From: Trichaptum fuscoviolaceum
Taxonomy: Eukaryota > Basidiomycota > Agaricomycetes > Hymenochaetales > Trichaptaceae
Assembly (NCBI GenBank): GCA_910574455.1
Contig: CAJSYZ010000003.1
Span: 248,001 to 312,000, forward strand
Direction of reading: 5' to 3'
DNA length: 64,000 nucleotides
The notes under the pieces were generated by a model that was not told where the DNA came from, did no database searches, and saw only the letters and a program-made list of their open reading frames with translations. The position numbers and the translations under genes are program-made. Positions within the stretch are counted from its first letter, which is position 1, and each line of letters opens with the position of its first letter. Positions 51,498 to 63,779 of this stretch are shown here, one piece after another.

Positions 51498-54223
51498 TTA
51501 CCCCCCTCCAAAGGCGCAACTCCGGGGCGCCAAGCTTGAATCTTGCTCAGGTCACAGAGCTCGATAGCGTTGACTTCTCGAGGGGCGTCCGGGTGTTTTC
51601 GATAGAAACTGCGAATTTTAGCCTTTGCATTACCCATATCCTTTGCGGGAATCCATGTATCTTCCGCGCTCGAATATCCCTTCCATCGTACCAAATATTC
51701 AAATCTCCGTCTAAACCGTCTAGCATCCAGAACCTCTTCCACCTCGTATTCCAGATCTCCTTCGACTTCGACTGGGGGCGGCGGGGGTTGCGTTCGACCG
51801 GGAATGTCGTCTTCGTGGTATGGCGAGAGCAGCGATACGTGAAATACGGGATGAATCTTCAGCGACGCGGGGGTTCGAGTTCGTAGGTGAGGTCACTTAG
51901 CTTTGCCTTCACTTTGTACGGCCCTAGTCGTTTCGGTAATAATTTGCGCGCTCCCGGTCGCCGAACGTTCGTTGCTTCGAGCCAGACTTTATCCCCGACT
52001 GCGTACTGCGGGGCCTCGTTCCGGGCCTGATCGTAGTGCTGCTTCATGCGCTCTGCCGCAACCTCCAAAGCCGCTCTTGCCTCTTCCTGTGCCTGCTGAA
52101 GCTCCTGTAGTCGTGCGTCCGCGGCGGGGACCGTGGATAGGCCGTCGCTCGGGGCAATCGTGAATTCGGGATTGTAGCCGTAGACAAGCGCGAACGGAGA
52201 TTGTCGTGTTGCCGCGTGCGCTTTCGTGTTGTGCGCGAACTCTGCCATTGGGAGTAATCCGGCCCAGTTTTCTTGTCGTGTATCTATGAAAGCCCGTAAA
52301 TACTGTTCCAGCTCTTGGTTTACCCTTTCGGTTTGCCCATCCGTCTGCGGGTGATACGCAGTCGACGTGGTACCCTTGATACCGAGTCGGGAAAAGAGGG
52401 CCTTCATGAACTGCGCGACAAACTGTGTCCGCGGTCGGATATGATCTGGCGGGGGGTTCCGTGCAGCTTCCAGACGTGCTGCAGGAATAGTTCCGCAGTT
52501 TCTGGTGCATCGATGTCAGACGTGGTCGGGATAAAATGCGCTTGCTTGGTGAGACGGTCGACCACCACGAAAATTGCGTCGTAATCCTCAGATCGGGGGA
52601 GCTGGGTGATGAAATCGCACGAAATCGCCTGCCAGGGGCCCTGCGGGATTTCGTTCGGTTGCAGGAGTCCTACCGGGCGTTGGGATCGGTTCTTCGTGCG
52701 TGCGCAGGTATCGCATCCCGAAACGTATCGTTCTACGAAGTTAGACATCCCGGGCCACCAGTAGTTGCAGCTTACCATCTCAAACGTTTTCCAACGTCCA
52801 GGATGTCCGGCGGGGAGACTGTCGTGGTAAGTCTTCACCACATCCCGGCGAATGGTCTCGTCTTTCGGGACGTAAACCTTACCCTGGTACAGGATGAGGC
52901 CTTCTTCGGTGCTCCAGTCCTCAAGTTCCTTGGTCAGGACTCGAGGCGCCTTGGACTTGACCAGCTCGATCGCGTCCACCAGTTCGTCTTCATATTGATC
53001 TGACTTACGAATGCGTCGTAGGAGGGCCTGATCCCCGTGTACCTGCGTCATTCCCCGACGAATTGCCTTTAGTCGAAACATTTCGGGGGTCAAGAGGGTC
53101 CGTCCCGTGTTGTCTTCGCCTTCTGGTTGAAGATCGACGCGTCGTGACATGGCGTCGGGTTTGCCCCCGAGTCGCCCTGGGCGATGGCAAATCGTAAAAT
53201 CGAAGCGGGTGAGGAACAGACTCCACCGGGCTTGGCGTCGCGTCAGCGTTCGGGATTCAGAGAAATATAGCAGATTCTTGTGGTCAGACACGATATCGAG
53301 TTTATGACTCGCACCTTCGAGATAATGTCGCCACTCGTCAAGCGCTCTAATAATCGCGAGTAGCTCCTTGTCATAAATCTCGTAGTTGCGTTCCGCATCG
53401 TTGAGGGATTTCGAGAAAAAGGCGACCGGATGTATCAGCCCGTCGTCGCCTTCCTGGGACAAGACCGCGCCGGTCGCGAAATCAGAGGCGTCGCATTCCA
53501 CAATGAATTGTCGCGACATGTCTGGCATCATCAGGACGGGGGCGGTCGTGAACATGCGCTTGAGATAGTCGAAAGCAAACTGCTGGTTTTCTGTCCAGAC
53601 CCAGCGAACGTCCTTCTTCAGCAGCGTCGTGAGCGGTTTGACGATGTGCGAGAAATCCCGAATGAAGCGTTGATAGAAATTCGCGAACCCGAGGAAGGCT
53701 TGAATGTCTTTCACCTTTTTCGGGGTAGGCCAGTCGAGGACCGCCTGTACCTTGGCGGGATCCATCGCCACCTTTCCCTGCGAAATAATCATCCCGAGAT
53801 ACTCGACGGAAGTCTGTTTGAATTTGCACTTTTCGGGTTTGCAGAACAAGTCGTTTTCGCGCAGCCGCTTAAGGACTTCCCGTACGTGTTCATCGTGCTG
53901 CAATTCATCTTCGGAAAAGATTAGCAAGTCGTCAAGATAGATGATCACGTATACTCCAATGAGGTCTTTGAAGATATCGTTCATCATGTGCTGGAAGGTC
54001 GCCGGGGCATTCGTGAGCCCGAATGTCATCACCGTTGGTTCGAAATGTCCTGCATGAGTCCGAAATGCGGCCTTCCACTCGTCGCCTTGCTTCAGTCGCA
54101 CGTTGTGGTAGCCCCATCGCAAATCTAACGTCGTGAAAACCTTTGCTTTTTGCAGTGTGTCTACGAGTTCCATCGTGAGGGGAAGCGGGTATCGATTCTT
54201 GACCGTGATATCGTTCAGTCGTC
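51350..54223 (-). pseudogene. pol: E2 Pol: RT, RNase H, integrase, chromodomain
   Basis: Minus-strand equivalent of E1 pol. RT from RRLNDITVKNRYPLP (with CGA where E1 has TGA), YLDDLL near 53925, RNase H VECDASDFATGA, integrase H2C2 and core up to PRQIISDRG near 52430. One base missing there (GACCGCGGACACAG against GACCGAGGACCACAG) shifts the frame. LFSRLGIKGTTSTAYHPQTD resumes in the next frame down to about 51880, where a second lost base shifts it again before the chromodomain (EEVLDARRFRRRFEYLVRWK). The end runs into the LTR as in E1. Cut on its N-terminal side by G3 at 54223. Confidence 0.92.
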
Positions 54224-54764
54224 TGTTACGCATCAAGCTGCTTACCCTTGTTTACACATTGTTTATGTTCCCCCCCCTCATCTTGTTCTCTCACCCTTTC
54301 TACCTGCATGTGCGTACACACATTGCATCATTCTTTCATTATCGACTCCACACTCCGATGGCTCCACTTGCTCCGAGAGCCCCAGGACCTTCCACTCCGA
54401 TGATACATCATTCTACTCCACTCTACTCCACCTATGTTCCGATCTGACATCATCCTCCATTAATTAGAGCCACTATGACGGACTCACTCCACTTCTGACC
54501 CGCGATGATGTAGTTTCATTCCTTGCTCCACTCTACTGTTCTCTGTAGTATATAAGGCCATGTACATAGCGCCCCAGGATGACACTTAAGTCAATCCTCC
54601 TATAGTCTTTTACAATCACGTACCAAAGACTCTGTTCACCCACGACTTCCGGTATAGAGACCCTCACAAAGCGGACCCTCTATACTGTACTTGCTACTTC
54701 ACCCAACAACGCTTTGGTCACTTATCATTTCCGTGATAAGTCCATCGAAGCCGTGAACGTAACA
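54224..54764 (+). repeat. G3 5' LTR
   Basis: TGTTACGCAT to ACGTAACA, 541 bp. Its 3' third, from the TATA box (TATATAAG, about 54549) on, resembles G1, while the 5' part is unrelated in sequence and lacks the decamer array. Predicted start AAGTCAATCCT at 54588-54598; complement AGGATTGACTT at 54768-54778. Confidence 0.92.
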
Positions 54765-55343
54765 ATTAGGATTGACTTCTTTCTCATCTGAGATCGATCT
54801 CAACTCCGAAACAACCCCCCTCTACGCTCTACCACATTCTACAGCAGAATAAATTGGTACATCCTACGCATTCCAATCCGGAATACTGACGGTTAAGTAT
54901 TACAACTGGCCCTTGTCTACTAACTATCAAATAGGAACGAAAGGAATACGAACGACAGTACGATCGAATACACCAAGCATACAGTGCTATACTTGGAAGG
55001 AAGCGACAGACAAGTAATCGCAGAAATTAAGCAGGTTCACGACAGAATTTATGGTCCTTGTTACGCGTTTGGTTGGTGATAGCATGAAGCAGAGGATCGC
55101 GACCCATTCAAGCAGCTTAGCCACGTCCAACGTAACTTGAAGAGAAGAAGGAAGCAGGGGAAAGGTCTCATCCACCACAGAAACTGCAACAGCCGGAAGA
55201 CAAGCATACCCTCACTCGTAGACGACAGCAATACACGGTGAACATCGAAACAGATTATCCAGCGAACCTAGGAAGACAGAAAGGACAAGGTATCCGAAGA
55301 CGTTAATATCACTCACGCATACTCTTGTAGCTCAAAGGGTTGA
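54765..55343 (+). other. G3 leader, proximal part, with self-primer binding site
   Basis: AGGATTGACTT at 54768-54778. Two ATG codons (55051, 55084), both followed soon by stops. No long frame. Similar in layout to 17368-17934. Confidence 0.65.
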
Positions 55344-55976
55344 TAACCCGAGGAAGTGCCCAACCTGAGGATTACTATACTACTCGCCGATCGCACGGAA
55401 CTACCGTTGGCAGGCGTACTAAGGATCAACATCCTTAACCCCGTCTCCATCTACGACTTACAACCCACTTCATACCAATCCGACACACCCCCTCATAACC
55501 CCTCCGAACTTGACAAAAGCAGGACAGACCCACAGGACTATTCCGAGTACGAACATCGAACACAAGAAGATAACGAAAGCCTCTACGATCAACTTGTACC
55601 CCCTCGATTAGAACCCACCGTTACTCAGGAAACCTACGCATACTCCGCCGAGGAAGGAACAGATTTCGAGAACCCAAGCCACCATTGGAACGAAGTATCT
55701 GAGCACAACAGATTACTACCTCCCGTGACTCCGAATCACTCCAACCCTCCAATCACTACACCCCCAAGCGTAGAACAAGCCCTACGTCCCTTCCCTCAAC
55801 TTCGAACGTCCGAACGAACTCCCACACCCGCTCCAGGACCTTCCAGAACTTTAGGAAACCTCAGACAAACTTTCCAAAGGACAGGAAGACGAATCAGGAA
55901 TACATTACAACAACCGATTAATCAATCTGGCGAATCAAGCTCCCGCTCCCGCCCCCAACTTCGACCAACTAATTGA
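55344..55976 (+). CDS. G3 leader ORF1, no ATG
   Basis: Opens straight after TAA (55341-55343) and has no Met codon in about 210. PEEVPNLRITILLADRTEL aligns with G1 ORF1, as do FENPSHHW, NRLLPPVTP and the basic end RTGRRIRNTLQQP. ORF2 overlaps its end in the +1 frame at the same relative place as in G1 (both have CTGGC-AATC in the overlap). Start mechanism unknown; GTG 55356 and CTG 55365 are conserved. Confidence 0.55.
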
Positions 55977-56454
55977 AGACAACTATCAGCACCTTGTCAA
56001 CAGTGCATTAGTTCATCCGATTCAACAGAACTCCAAATACGACCTACAATACCTACAACTCCGTCTACACTCCATACGACACGACCCCACTAATTGGACC
56101 TACCGACACGGCATCTTTTGGTTTGAAGGAAAGCCATACATCCCCGATTGTTACCTTCGCAAAGGCCTTATTGGAATCTGCCACACCAAAGTTGACAACG
56201 CCATTGATCATTTCTCCGAAAGAGAAACCCTCTTGAACCTCACATCAATCGTTTATTGGCCCGGACAACCCCAGGATGTTGCAACCGAAATACGGAAGTG
56301 TATCTGTTACCTACTACACTCTGAACCACCCACCCGAGTTGCCAGCCCACCTCTCGAAGCATCCATCCGATCCATTACTCCACCCCCTGTTGAACCCGAA
56401 GAAGGAAGCCGAACCGTTACTCCGACTCCCCCAGTAAACGAAGACACCAACTGA
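55920..56454 (+). CDS. G3 leader ORF2: integrase-like H2C2 zinc-finger protein, no ATG
   Basis: Frame +1 to ORF1, no in-frame Met. Reads LINLANQAPAPAPNFDQLIE, then NWTYRHGIFWFEGKPYIPDC, LRKGLIGICHTKVDNAIDH, 29 residues with VYWPGQPQDV, then CIC: H-x8-H-x29-C-x-C. The block NW-x3-h-G-h-h-W-x4-h-h-x3-LR is shared with G1 and E3. The Pro-rich tail ends at TGA 56452. Same interpretation as in G1: a duplicated integrase N-terminal region moved in front of gag. Confidence 0.65.
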
Positions 56455-56469
56455 ATTAAATTTCAGTAA

Positions 56470-57462
56470 CTCGTTAAACTGGCGCCAAAAGACAGACCAC
56501 CAGTCCCAGGAAAATACGTACCCATAGCAGCACAAGTACCCATTGGAGTTACCCGCCCAGAAAACGCTGAATTTGACCCAGTAAACCGAGCCTGGTACAG
56601 ACTTGACAAATTCAGAAGAAAAGTCTACCTTCATTTTCACTCAGGACACGACACCTGGAGAGCAATCTCGCATACCATCAAGAACCCACCCACATACTAC
56701 AAACAGGTTAATACTTGGTACGCAGGAATTGAACCCAGTCAGGAAGAAATCGACCAGATACTTGCAAGAACATCAAGAACAGGCAGTCGACTTAACTCAC
56801 CCAGAGTTGTTTCTTCTCAACTCGCATCACCCGCTCCTTCACAACACTCGCCATTAACCACTACTCAACCAGAAGCACCACCAGCTAAAACCGAAGCACC
56901 ACCCGCTGAATCGACAGCACTACCCTCATTATCTTACGCAGCAGCAGCAGCACCTAAAGCTGAACAAACCTCCCCACTCCTCACATTCACCCAACCGAAG
57001 GCTGAAACACCCGCACCTGTTTCTGAACTCGAATCCGAAGAACCAGAACTTGTAGGACAATTCGAAGGACTCCGCATCGACACCAGATTTGAAGAAGGCG
57101 CAACTTGGATACCCACTTGGACTCCACTTCCCAAGAACTACACTTCGCAGGAGACACAAACTATCCTCACTCTCGAGCAACTAGAGAAAGAGGAAGCCGA
57201 ACTCAGAAGACGCAGACGAGAATCTGAAGCAGAAACTTCAGACGAATCAGAAGAAGACTCAGAAGCTGAGGACACGGCACACACCGCCGAAGGATCTGCA
57301 CACTCAGCCGCAGGATCTACATCGGTTAACACCAACAATAGTAACCGAAGCTCACCTGTACCCATTCTGGAAAACAACGAACACCCCGAACAGGAAAACC
57401 TTCCACAGCCACCCCCACCCCCACCGTCACCCACACCCCCAGGAACCCCAGTGATAGTCGAA
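56470..57462 (+). CDS. G3 Gag N-terminal extension, no ATG, in frame with gag
   Basis: 331 codons open up to the gag ATG with no Met. Conserved block FDPVNRAWYRLDKFRRKVYL and TWRAI as in G1, then Ala/Pro/Glu-rich repeats (APPAKTEAPPAESTALP), a charged coiled segment (LEQLEKEEAELRRRRRESEA), Ser/Glu tracts and a poly-Pro end. Confidence 0.55.
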
Positions 57463-58605
57463 ATGGCCGATCAAGCAGACCATCAACCACGAGGCACCGG
57501 AGCAAACAAACCTTTTAACTTTACTGGCAAACGACGCGAAGCTAGCCGATGGCTTAGCCTTGTTGAAAACTACTTGGCACTTAACGATTTGGACTATGCA
57601 ACCGATCAACGCAAAATACGATTTGCACTCTCCTTTTGCACTGAAGGACCCGCTGCAATCTTTGCAAAGAATGTTAAAGACGAACAGGACAATGCACAAT
57701 GGGTTATGACTTGGCAACAATTTGTGGACAAATTCAAGTCACATTTCATCTCAACCGATTACATCGCCGACACATTCAAGGAACTCTCTAGCCTTAAGCA
57801 AGCACCTACGGACAAAATCGACGATTACATTCATAACTTCCAGCGACTCGCACGTGAAGCAAACATTACCGACTTCACAGTACTCTTTTCCATGTTCAAG
57901 AATGGATTACTGCGACATACGCGAACCGCACTACTTCAGAAGGATATCCCAGTTCCAGACAATGGAATAAAGATAATGGCACCATACTACGAAGCAGCCA
58001 GGAAGATAGGAAAATCATACGAAGAGATCTATCAGGACAACCGCCCGTTCAATCGACTCCGCAACCGTTATGGACAATCCTCATATAATCGACCCCGATT
58101 CAACAAATTTCGCAGACGACGACTCAACGAAATGGACATAGATTCTGAACCCGAATCAGACCAACCCGAGGAACCAGAAAATTTGGAAGAATCATTCAAG
58201 CTCTACGCGATGTACTTCAACAAGCTTACGCCCGAGGAAAAGAAGAAAGCGCAAGCAGATGGACTCTGTTTCTACTGCAAGAAGGCAGGACATTTTGCAA
58301 ACAAATGCCCTTCGCGTCCCGCACGCACCTCGAAGTTCCGAAGCTCAGGAAAATACCCAAGGAAATTCCAGAACAACTTCAGATGAAACAATGGATGATT
58401 CAAGAAGCGAAACATCAACTCGATGGAACTTGACGAAGAACCCGATGACCCGGACGATTTGATTGCTGAACGCGCAATCCAGATCCATGAAATGATGACA
58501 GACCTCAATGGACAGGAACAGGAAGCATTGTTCAACATGCTAGACGAAATGCCCGACCCCAATGATGACAACGACGATTTTGACGATGATGATGGAAATT
58601 TTTGA
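57463..58605 (+). pseudogene. gag: G3 Gag with two nonsense codons
   Basis: ATG 57463 (MADQADHQPRGTGANKPFNF). Gag domain matches G1 closely (FKSHFISTDYIADTFKELSS). CCHC knuckle CFYCKKAGHFANKC near 58267. TGA at 58384-58386 and 58396-58398 interrupt the basic segment after it; both would be CGA (Arg) before decay, fitting NFR-R-NNG-R-FKKRN. The acidic tail ends GGA AAT TTT TGA. Confidence 0.9.
58596..58602 (+). promoter_or_regulatory. -1 frameshift heptamer at the G3 gag stop
   Basis: A AAT TTT directly followed by TGA, as in G1 and E3; the -1 frame continues as pol. Confidence 0.8.
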
Positions 58606-61196
58606 TCAACTCCGAGTTGGTTAATCTGATTCAACTCAACACCATCACTATCAACGGAAACACTCGCTCTTTTCGCATCCCCATCACGGTACTCATTAAC
58701 GGACAACCTCAGACACTCTCAGCTCTACTCGACACCGGAGCACAACTCAATTTCATCAACTCAAAACTAGCCAACAAACTCAAACTAAAAACGCAGAAAA
58801 TCGACAAACCCATACTAGTCAGTAACGCCGATGGTACACTCAACACAGAAGGCAGTGTCACCAAACGAACTCGAATCCACATCACACACCCCCACACTCT
58901 TTCACCACATTTCTACCTCACTCATATCCCAAAGGACAACGTTATACTAGGTCTACCTTGGTTTAAGCAAGCTAAACCAAAGATAGACTGGGGAAACGAT
59001 GCAATCACCATAAACAAGATTACGATTTCAACCCGAATGGAACAAGAAAAACAACAGAAGCTACCACCACCAGAAAAACTCGACATCCCAAAGGAATATA
59101 TGCCCTATGCCAACATCTTCTCCGAAAAAGAAATCCAAACATATCCACCAGCACGACCTTATGATCACAAAATCAAGACGAAACCCTCATTCATACCGAA
59201 AATCTTCAAAACCTACAATACTCCGTACCACCAAAGACCCATACTCCGTGATCTTATTAATGACCTACTCAAGAAAGGATTCATTAAACCCTCCGCATCA
59301 CCAATGGCCTCACCATTATTCTTCATCAGCAAGAAAGATGGAACCCTCCGACCGATTCAGGATTATCGATATCTTAACGAGCATACAATCCGCGATGGAT
59401 TTCCGATACCGAACACCCAGACACTATTGAATCAACTCCAAGGATCCAAATACTTCACCACCCTCGATATTCGACAAGGATACCACAACATTCGAATCAA
59501 GGAAGAAGACCAATGGAAAGCCGCATTCAACTGCAAAGAAGGACACTTTCAACCAACAGTTATGTTCTTTGGCCTATGCAATTCACCCACCACCTTTCAA
59601 CGTTTCATGAATGATATACTTGCGAAGCAAATCCGCGAAAACAAGTGTATTGTTTACATGGACGACATTATGATCCATGCCGCCACTATGCAACAACTTA
59701 TCTCGAATACCCTTGAAGTTTTCGAAGTTCTCAAGGAACACAAACTATATCTCAAACCCGCCAAATGCCGATTCCACCAGACCGAAGTCCCATTCCTAGG
59801 ATACATTATCTCCGAGTCACAGATCAAGACTGACCCGACGAAGATACAAGGAATAGTTGACTGGCCGACTCCAAAGAATCTACGAGACATACGATCATTC
59901 ACAGGATTTACGAACTTCTACAGGCGATTCATCCCCCATTATGCCACCATATGCCGACCCCTCGATCAACTAAAACGCAAAAACATACCATTCGTTTGGA
60001 CCGACCGACAACAACATGCTTTTCAAACACTCAAGGACTTATTCTCGAAACAACCACTCCTTATGCAACCTGACCCGAACAAGCCATTCTACCTTGAAAC
60101 CGACGCTTCAGCCGTAGCTACTGGTGCAGTACTACGACAACTCGACAAGGATAATCAATTACAACCAATTGGATACATCTCCCAAGCACTTAATCCGACG
60201 CAACGAAACTGGCAAATATACGACAGGGAACTATTTGCTATCATCCGCGCATTACAGACATGGCGACACTATCTATTAGGCAGCCCACACGTTATCACAG
60301 TACATTGTGATCACAAGAACCTAACCTATTGGCGACAACCACAACGATTAACCCCTCGACAAGCCCGATGGCAGAACGAACTTTCACGTTACCCCCTCCA
60401 AATCCAAGCAGTCCCCGGAAAACACATGATCCAATCCGATGCCCTTTCCCGGAGACCCGACCAATTTAAAATGGAAGGAGAACTCAACAACGAAGTTACA
60501 CTTCTACCAGAAAAGGTCTTCATTCAAGAGATGGAAATACTCGAAGCCGAAATAGAAGAACAGGACGATGACGATCGAAACACCATTGACATCGACGAAC
60601 TTCATGACAAGATTCGACTCGAAACAGGCGATATTCAGAAAGCAATGACACTCATTCAGAAGGAACTTCCCCTCACAAAACCAAAGATGAACGACTTCTC
60701 AATCAAGGATAACCTTGTACACTTTAGGAACAAGATCTATGTTCCGAAGAACAAGGAAATCATGAGAAACATCTTACGACTTCATCATGACCTCCCTACG
60801 CAAAACCACCCAGGAATAGCAAACACGATGGAACAGATTCGACGCACCTACTACTGGCCCCGCATGCAGCAGTTCATTTCGAAATATGTGCAAGGATGCG
60901 CAATTTGCCAACAGATGAAGATAAATCACCATCCACTCGTACCTCCGCTCAGCCCGATCATCGCAGACAAAGACACATACCCCTTTGCTACAGTCAATAT
61001 TGATTTCATTACCGACCTACCGGAATCAAATGGCTATGACAGCATATGTGTTATTGTGGACCATGATTGCACCAAGGCAATAGTACTCACCCCATGCAAC
61101 AAGACAATCACCGCACTCGATACAGCACAACTCTACATCGACAACGTCTACAAACGATTTGGATTACCCAGGAAAATAATCTCAGATCGTGGACCC
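58602..61196 (+). pseudogene. pol: G3 Pol, cut by G4 within integrase
   Basis: One intact frame: protease LLDTGAQLNFINSKLANK near 58725, RT with SPMASPLFFISKKDGTLRPI and YMDDIM near 59657, RNase H LETDASAVATGA, DRELFAI, SDALSRRPDQ, integrase H2C2 (HHDLPTQNHPG to CAICQQMK), FITDLPESNGYDS, up to RKIISDRG. Residues after 61196 come from the G4 LTR. Shows the unbroken protease-RT joint that G1 has lost. Confidence 0.93.
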
Positions 61197-61741
61197 TGTT
61201 ACGTTCACGGCTTCGGAAGACTTATCACGGAAATGATAAGTGACAAAAGCGTTGTTTGTGAACAAACAAGTGGTGAGATAAGAGTGGGCGCTTTAACGAG
61301 GCTCTCTTAAGCTCGGAAGTCGTGGGTGAACAGAGTCTTTGGCACGATGGTGTGAAAGACTATAGGAGGATTGACTTAAGTGTCATCCAAAGGCCTATGT
61401 ACAGGGGTTTATATACTACAGAGGGAGAAACATAAATAGAACGCGCTTCTGGGGCTAGCTGGGGCTAACTGGGGCTAACTGGGGCTAACTGGGGCTAACT
61501 AGGGCTAACTGTGAAACAGGGGAAATGGGGCTAACTGGGGCTACGTAGGGCTAACTGGGGCTATGGTAAAGCGAAGGGGCAAAGGAAACAAAGAGGCAGT
61601 AAAAGGGGGCTACCTGGGGCACCGAAGGTTAAAGGTAAAAAGGTTAAATGGTAAAGTCCGAGAGACAAAGGTAAGCGTAGCCTAATCGGGTTACGTGAGG
61701 TAAACAAAGGTAAACATGGTCCGTATGCTTGATGCATAACA
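61197..61741 (-). repeat. G4 3' LTR
   Basis: 545 bp. Carries the extra base of the G1 3' LTR. Decamer tract about 61446-61565. Confidence 0.95.
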
Positions 61742-61936
61742 GTACCCTGTCTCTAAGCTTGAAATTCCGTAGTAGCAAGACATTGTGAATGCGAGAATTT
61801 CAAAGACAAATACAATGCTTATAGGATCAAGTTAAGATCAATAATGGATGAAGCATGAGAGAGATAGAGATAGAAATCGAATGCTATAGGGTCAAATTAA
61901 GACCAATAATAAGAAAGCAAACGAATGAGTAGACCA

Positions 61937-62677
61937 TCAAGAGAAATGAAAATCGGAAGGTAAGGCTGCTGCGATAGCAAGCCAGTCTATGCCGGGCTGG
62001 GGGTCAGGTCGATAGAGTGGAGGAGAGGGATGTTCATTTGGTCGAGGTGTATGTACAACATAAGGGGGTGAAACCGGGGTTGGAGGTTGTTGAGGCTCCG
62101 AAGGCTGTTGGGGTGCGTTCTGAACATCGAACTCGTTCCGTTTTGTTGGATCGAAGATAGGCATGTTCTCTTGATCATGGTAGGCTGTGGGAAACTCGGG
62201 TGGGGGTAGAGCAATTGGTGATGGGGGAGGGAGGGGTACCGGGTCGACAAATCGAGGAGGTCCTTCAAGGTGTCCATCGTCTAAAGTGTAAGCCAGTAAA
62301 CGTTCAAATTCATACTCCGTGAACTCATCAGCTAATTGTCCCATCATCACTTGATTTAGTCGACGAATGATTACTTGAACAAAACGAAAGTTGAATCGCT
62401 TATGTCCACCGCGATGCTGGTCGATGTAGTCTTGCAATTGGACGAGTAATTCATGCATGACATTGAGAGTGTAGACAGAGTGGTGAAAGGGGCGCTGAGT
62501 CGAGTCGAGGACATATGGTAAGAGTCCACTGTGGAGGAGTGTGGCCGAGTACTGTTGACGAGTGGGTTCCGTGAGGGTAAACGCCTGATTAGGGAGGAGA
62601 GATTCGGTCGGACAACGAGGAGGAGGGGGACTATTCTCCTTCGTGAGGGTTCCGCGCCGGGTTCGGATGGGCGGCAT
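61937..62677 (-). CDS. G4 ORF4
   Basis: Same protein as G1 ORF4 (26378-27118): MPPIRTRRG start, helical middle, Pro-rich end. Intact in this second copy, which supports that it is a maintained gene of the element. Confidence 0.6.
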   Translation of the reverse strand: MPPIRTRRGTLTKENSPPPPRCPTESLLPNQAFTLTEPTRQQYSATLLHSGLLPYVLDSTQRPFHHSVYTLNVMHELLVQLQDYIDQHRGGHKRFNFRFVQVIIRRLNQVMMGQLADEFTEYEFERLLAYTLDDGHLEGPPRFVDPVPLPPPSPIALPPPEFPTAYHDQENMPIFDPTKRNEFDVQNAPQQPSEPQQPPTPVSPPYVVHTPRPNEHPSPPLYRPDPQPGIDWLAIAAALPSDFHFS

Positions 62678-63779
62678 GGTGAAGGGGACAATACAGGCAG
62701 CACTCACAAGTACAGAAGGGGTCTCCTGGGTAGGGTGCGAAGTGAGCGTGCAAAGATCCCTTGTGGCGAATTCTCCGGGTGATGTAGGGCGTGTACGGAA
62801 GGTCGAGGACGATTTTGAGACCGAGTAAGAGAGGGGGGGCGTGCTCTGGGTTGAAGAAAGTGTGCCTAAGCACTAACTTCACGAGTTCCGGGAAGGGTGA
62901 GCAACGTCGAAGTCGCTCAACGTTAACGTGGGGGGTGAGCTTCGGATCGAACAGATAGTGTTGTACCAGATCAACAGGACCAAGAGGGCCGTACTGAGGG
63001 TGGGTGGGGCGTGGGCTTGGTGGAGGTGAAGGGTACTGGAGGGGTCCGGTGACAGTGTTGTGTCGGAGGAGGTAAGTGGTGGGCCAGTCGTCGGCGTTCC
63101 AACCGGGTTCGTCGGCTGGGAGGGACCAAAGATTGGAACCGAATTCCGAGTCGGCTGGTCCAGGCTGGAGTTCTTCTTCTTCTTCTTCGTCAAGGAAATC
63201 AAATTTTAAGGGGGAGGGATAGAAAAAGGGGGCAGTGGCCGCAAGACGTTGTTCAGGTGTTTCGGAAGGCGGTAGTTGATAAGTTGGAATGGGAGTGTTA
63301 AAATTGAAAGGCATAGAAGGTAACGGAATAGTTCTGGGTCTGGGGGTAGGTGGGGAATTAAACAAGGTCTGTCTGGTCGAGGTGGGACCTTTGTAAAAAT
63401 ATGGGAAATACGGATGCGAACGAAAATCGGGGGTTACTGTCGGCGTCGTCGTAGTCGGTTGAGGAAGAGGAGGAGGAGGATGAGGAGGAGTTGGTGGAGG
63501 CGTTGACAAGTGTGTCGTCGCTGTAATTCGTAGTGGTGAAGGTAAAGGGGGTGCTGGTTGCCAGAGGGGGGGAGAAGATGTCCCGGGGGTTGACTGTCGT
63601 TGGGATGGGGCTAGGATTGGGAGAAAAGGGTTCGAGGTCTGGCAGGGAGTCGATAGGACTGGGTGTCGGAGGTGGTGGAGTCTGCTGGGATTCCAGGGGG
63701 GTGCTAGAGGTGAGAGGTTGCTCTTGCTTGTGGTCACGAAGTTTTTCGATGGTGATTTTATAGAACTCGAGGAGTGCAT
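62631..63779 (-). CDS. G4 ORF3c with Cys-rich C-terminus
   Basis: Same as G1 ORF3c (25276-26424), including DPFCTCECCLYCPLHH at the end. The 5' part overlaps ORF3b in another frame. Intact. Confidence 0.6.
   Translation of the reverse strand: MHSSSSIKSPSKNFVTTSKSNLSPLAPPWNPSRLHHLRHPVLSTPCQTSNPFLPILAPSQRQSTPGTSSPPLWQPAPPLPSPLRITATTHLSTPPPTPPHPPPPLPQPTTTTPTVTPDFRSHPYFPYFYKGPTSTRQTLFNSPPTPRPRTIPLPSMPFNFNTPIPTYQLPPSETPEQRLAATAPFFYPSPLKFDFLDEEEEEELQPGPADSEFGSNLWSLPADEPGWNADDWPTTYLLRHNTVTGPLQYPSPPPSPRPTHPQYGPLGPVDLVQHYLFDPKLTPHVNVERLRRCSPFPELVKLVLRHTFFNPEHAPPLLLGLKIVLDLPYTPYITRRIRHKGSLHAHFAPYPGDPFCTCECCLYCPLHHAAHPNPARNPHEGE

Larger units (their letters stand above)
31822..54223 (-). mobile_element. 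E2: sister copy of E1, minus strand, with nested E3, cut by G3
   Basis: Starts at TSD-like TAGTC (31817-31821). The 3' LTR is in two parts (31822-32079 and 50938-51497, 818 bp in all), split by E3. Internal sequence in reverse from 51498 to 54223, where G3 enters within RT. The rest of E2 must lie beyond 64000. Pol has single-base deletions, so E2 is defective too. Confidence 0.92.
54224..61196 (+). mobile_element. G3: Ty3/gypsy chromovirus of the G lineage, interrupted by G4
   Basis: Inserted in E2 RT after TCGTC (54219-54223). 5' LTR 54224-54764, leader with ORF1 and ORF2, Gag extension, gag, pol up to IISDRG(P), where G4 enters at 61197. The rest lies beyond the window. Two TGA codons break gag. 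Confidence 0.93.
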
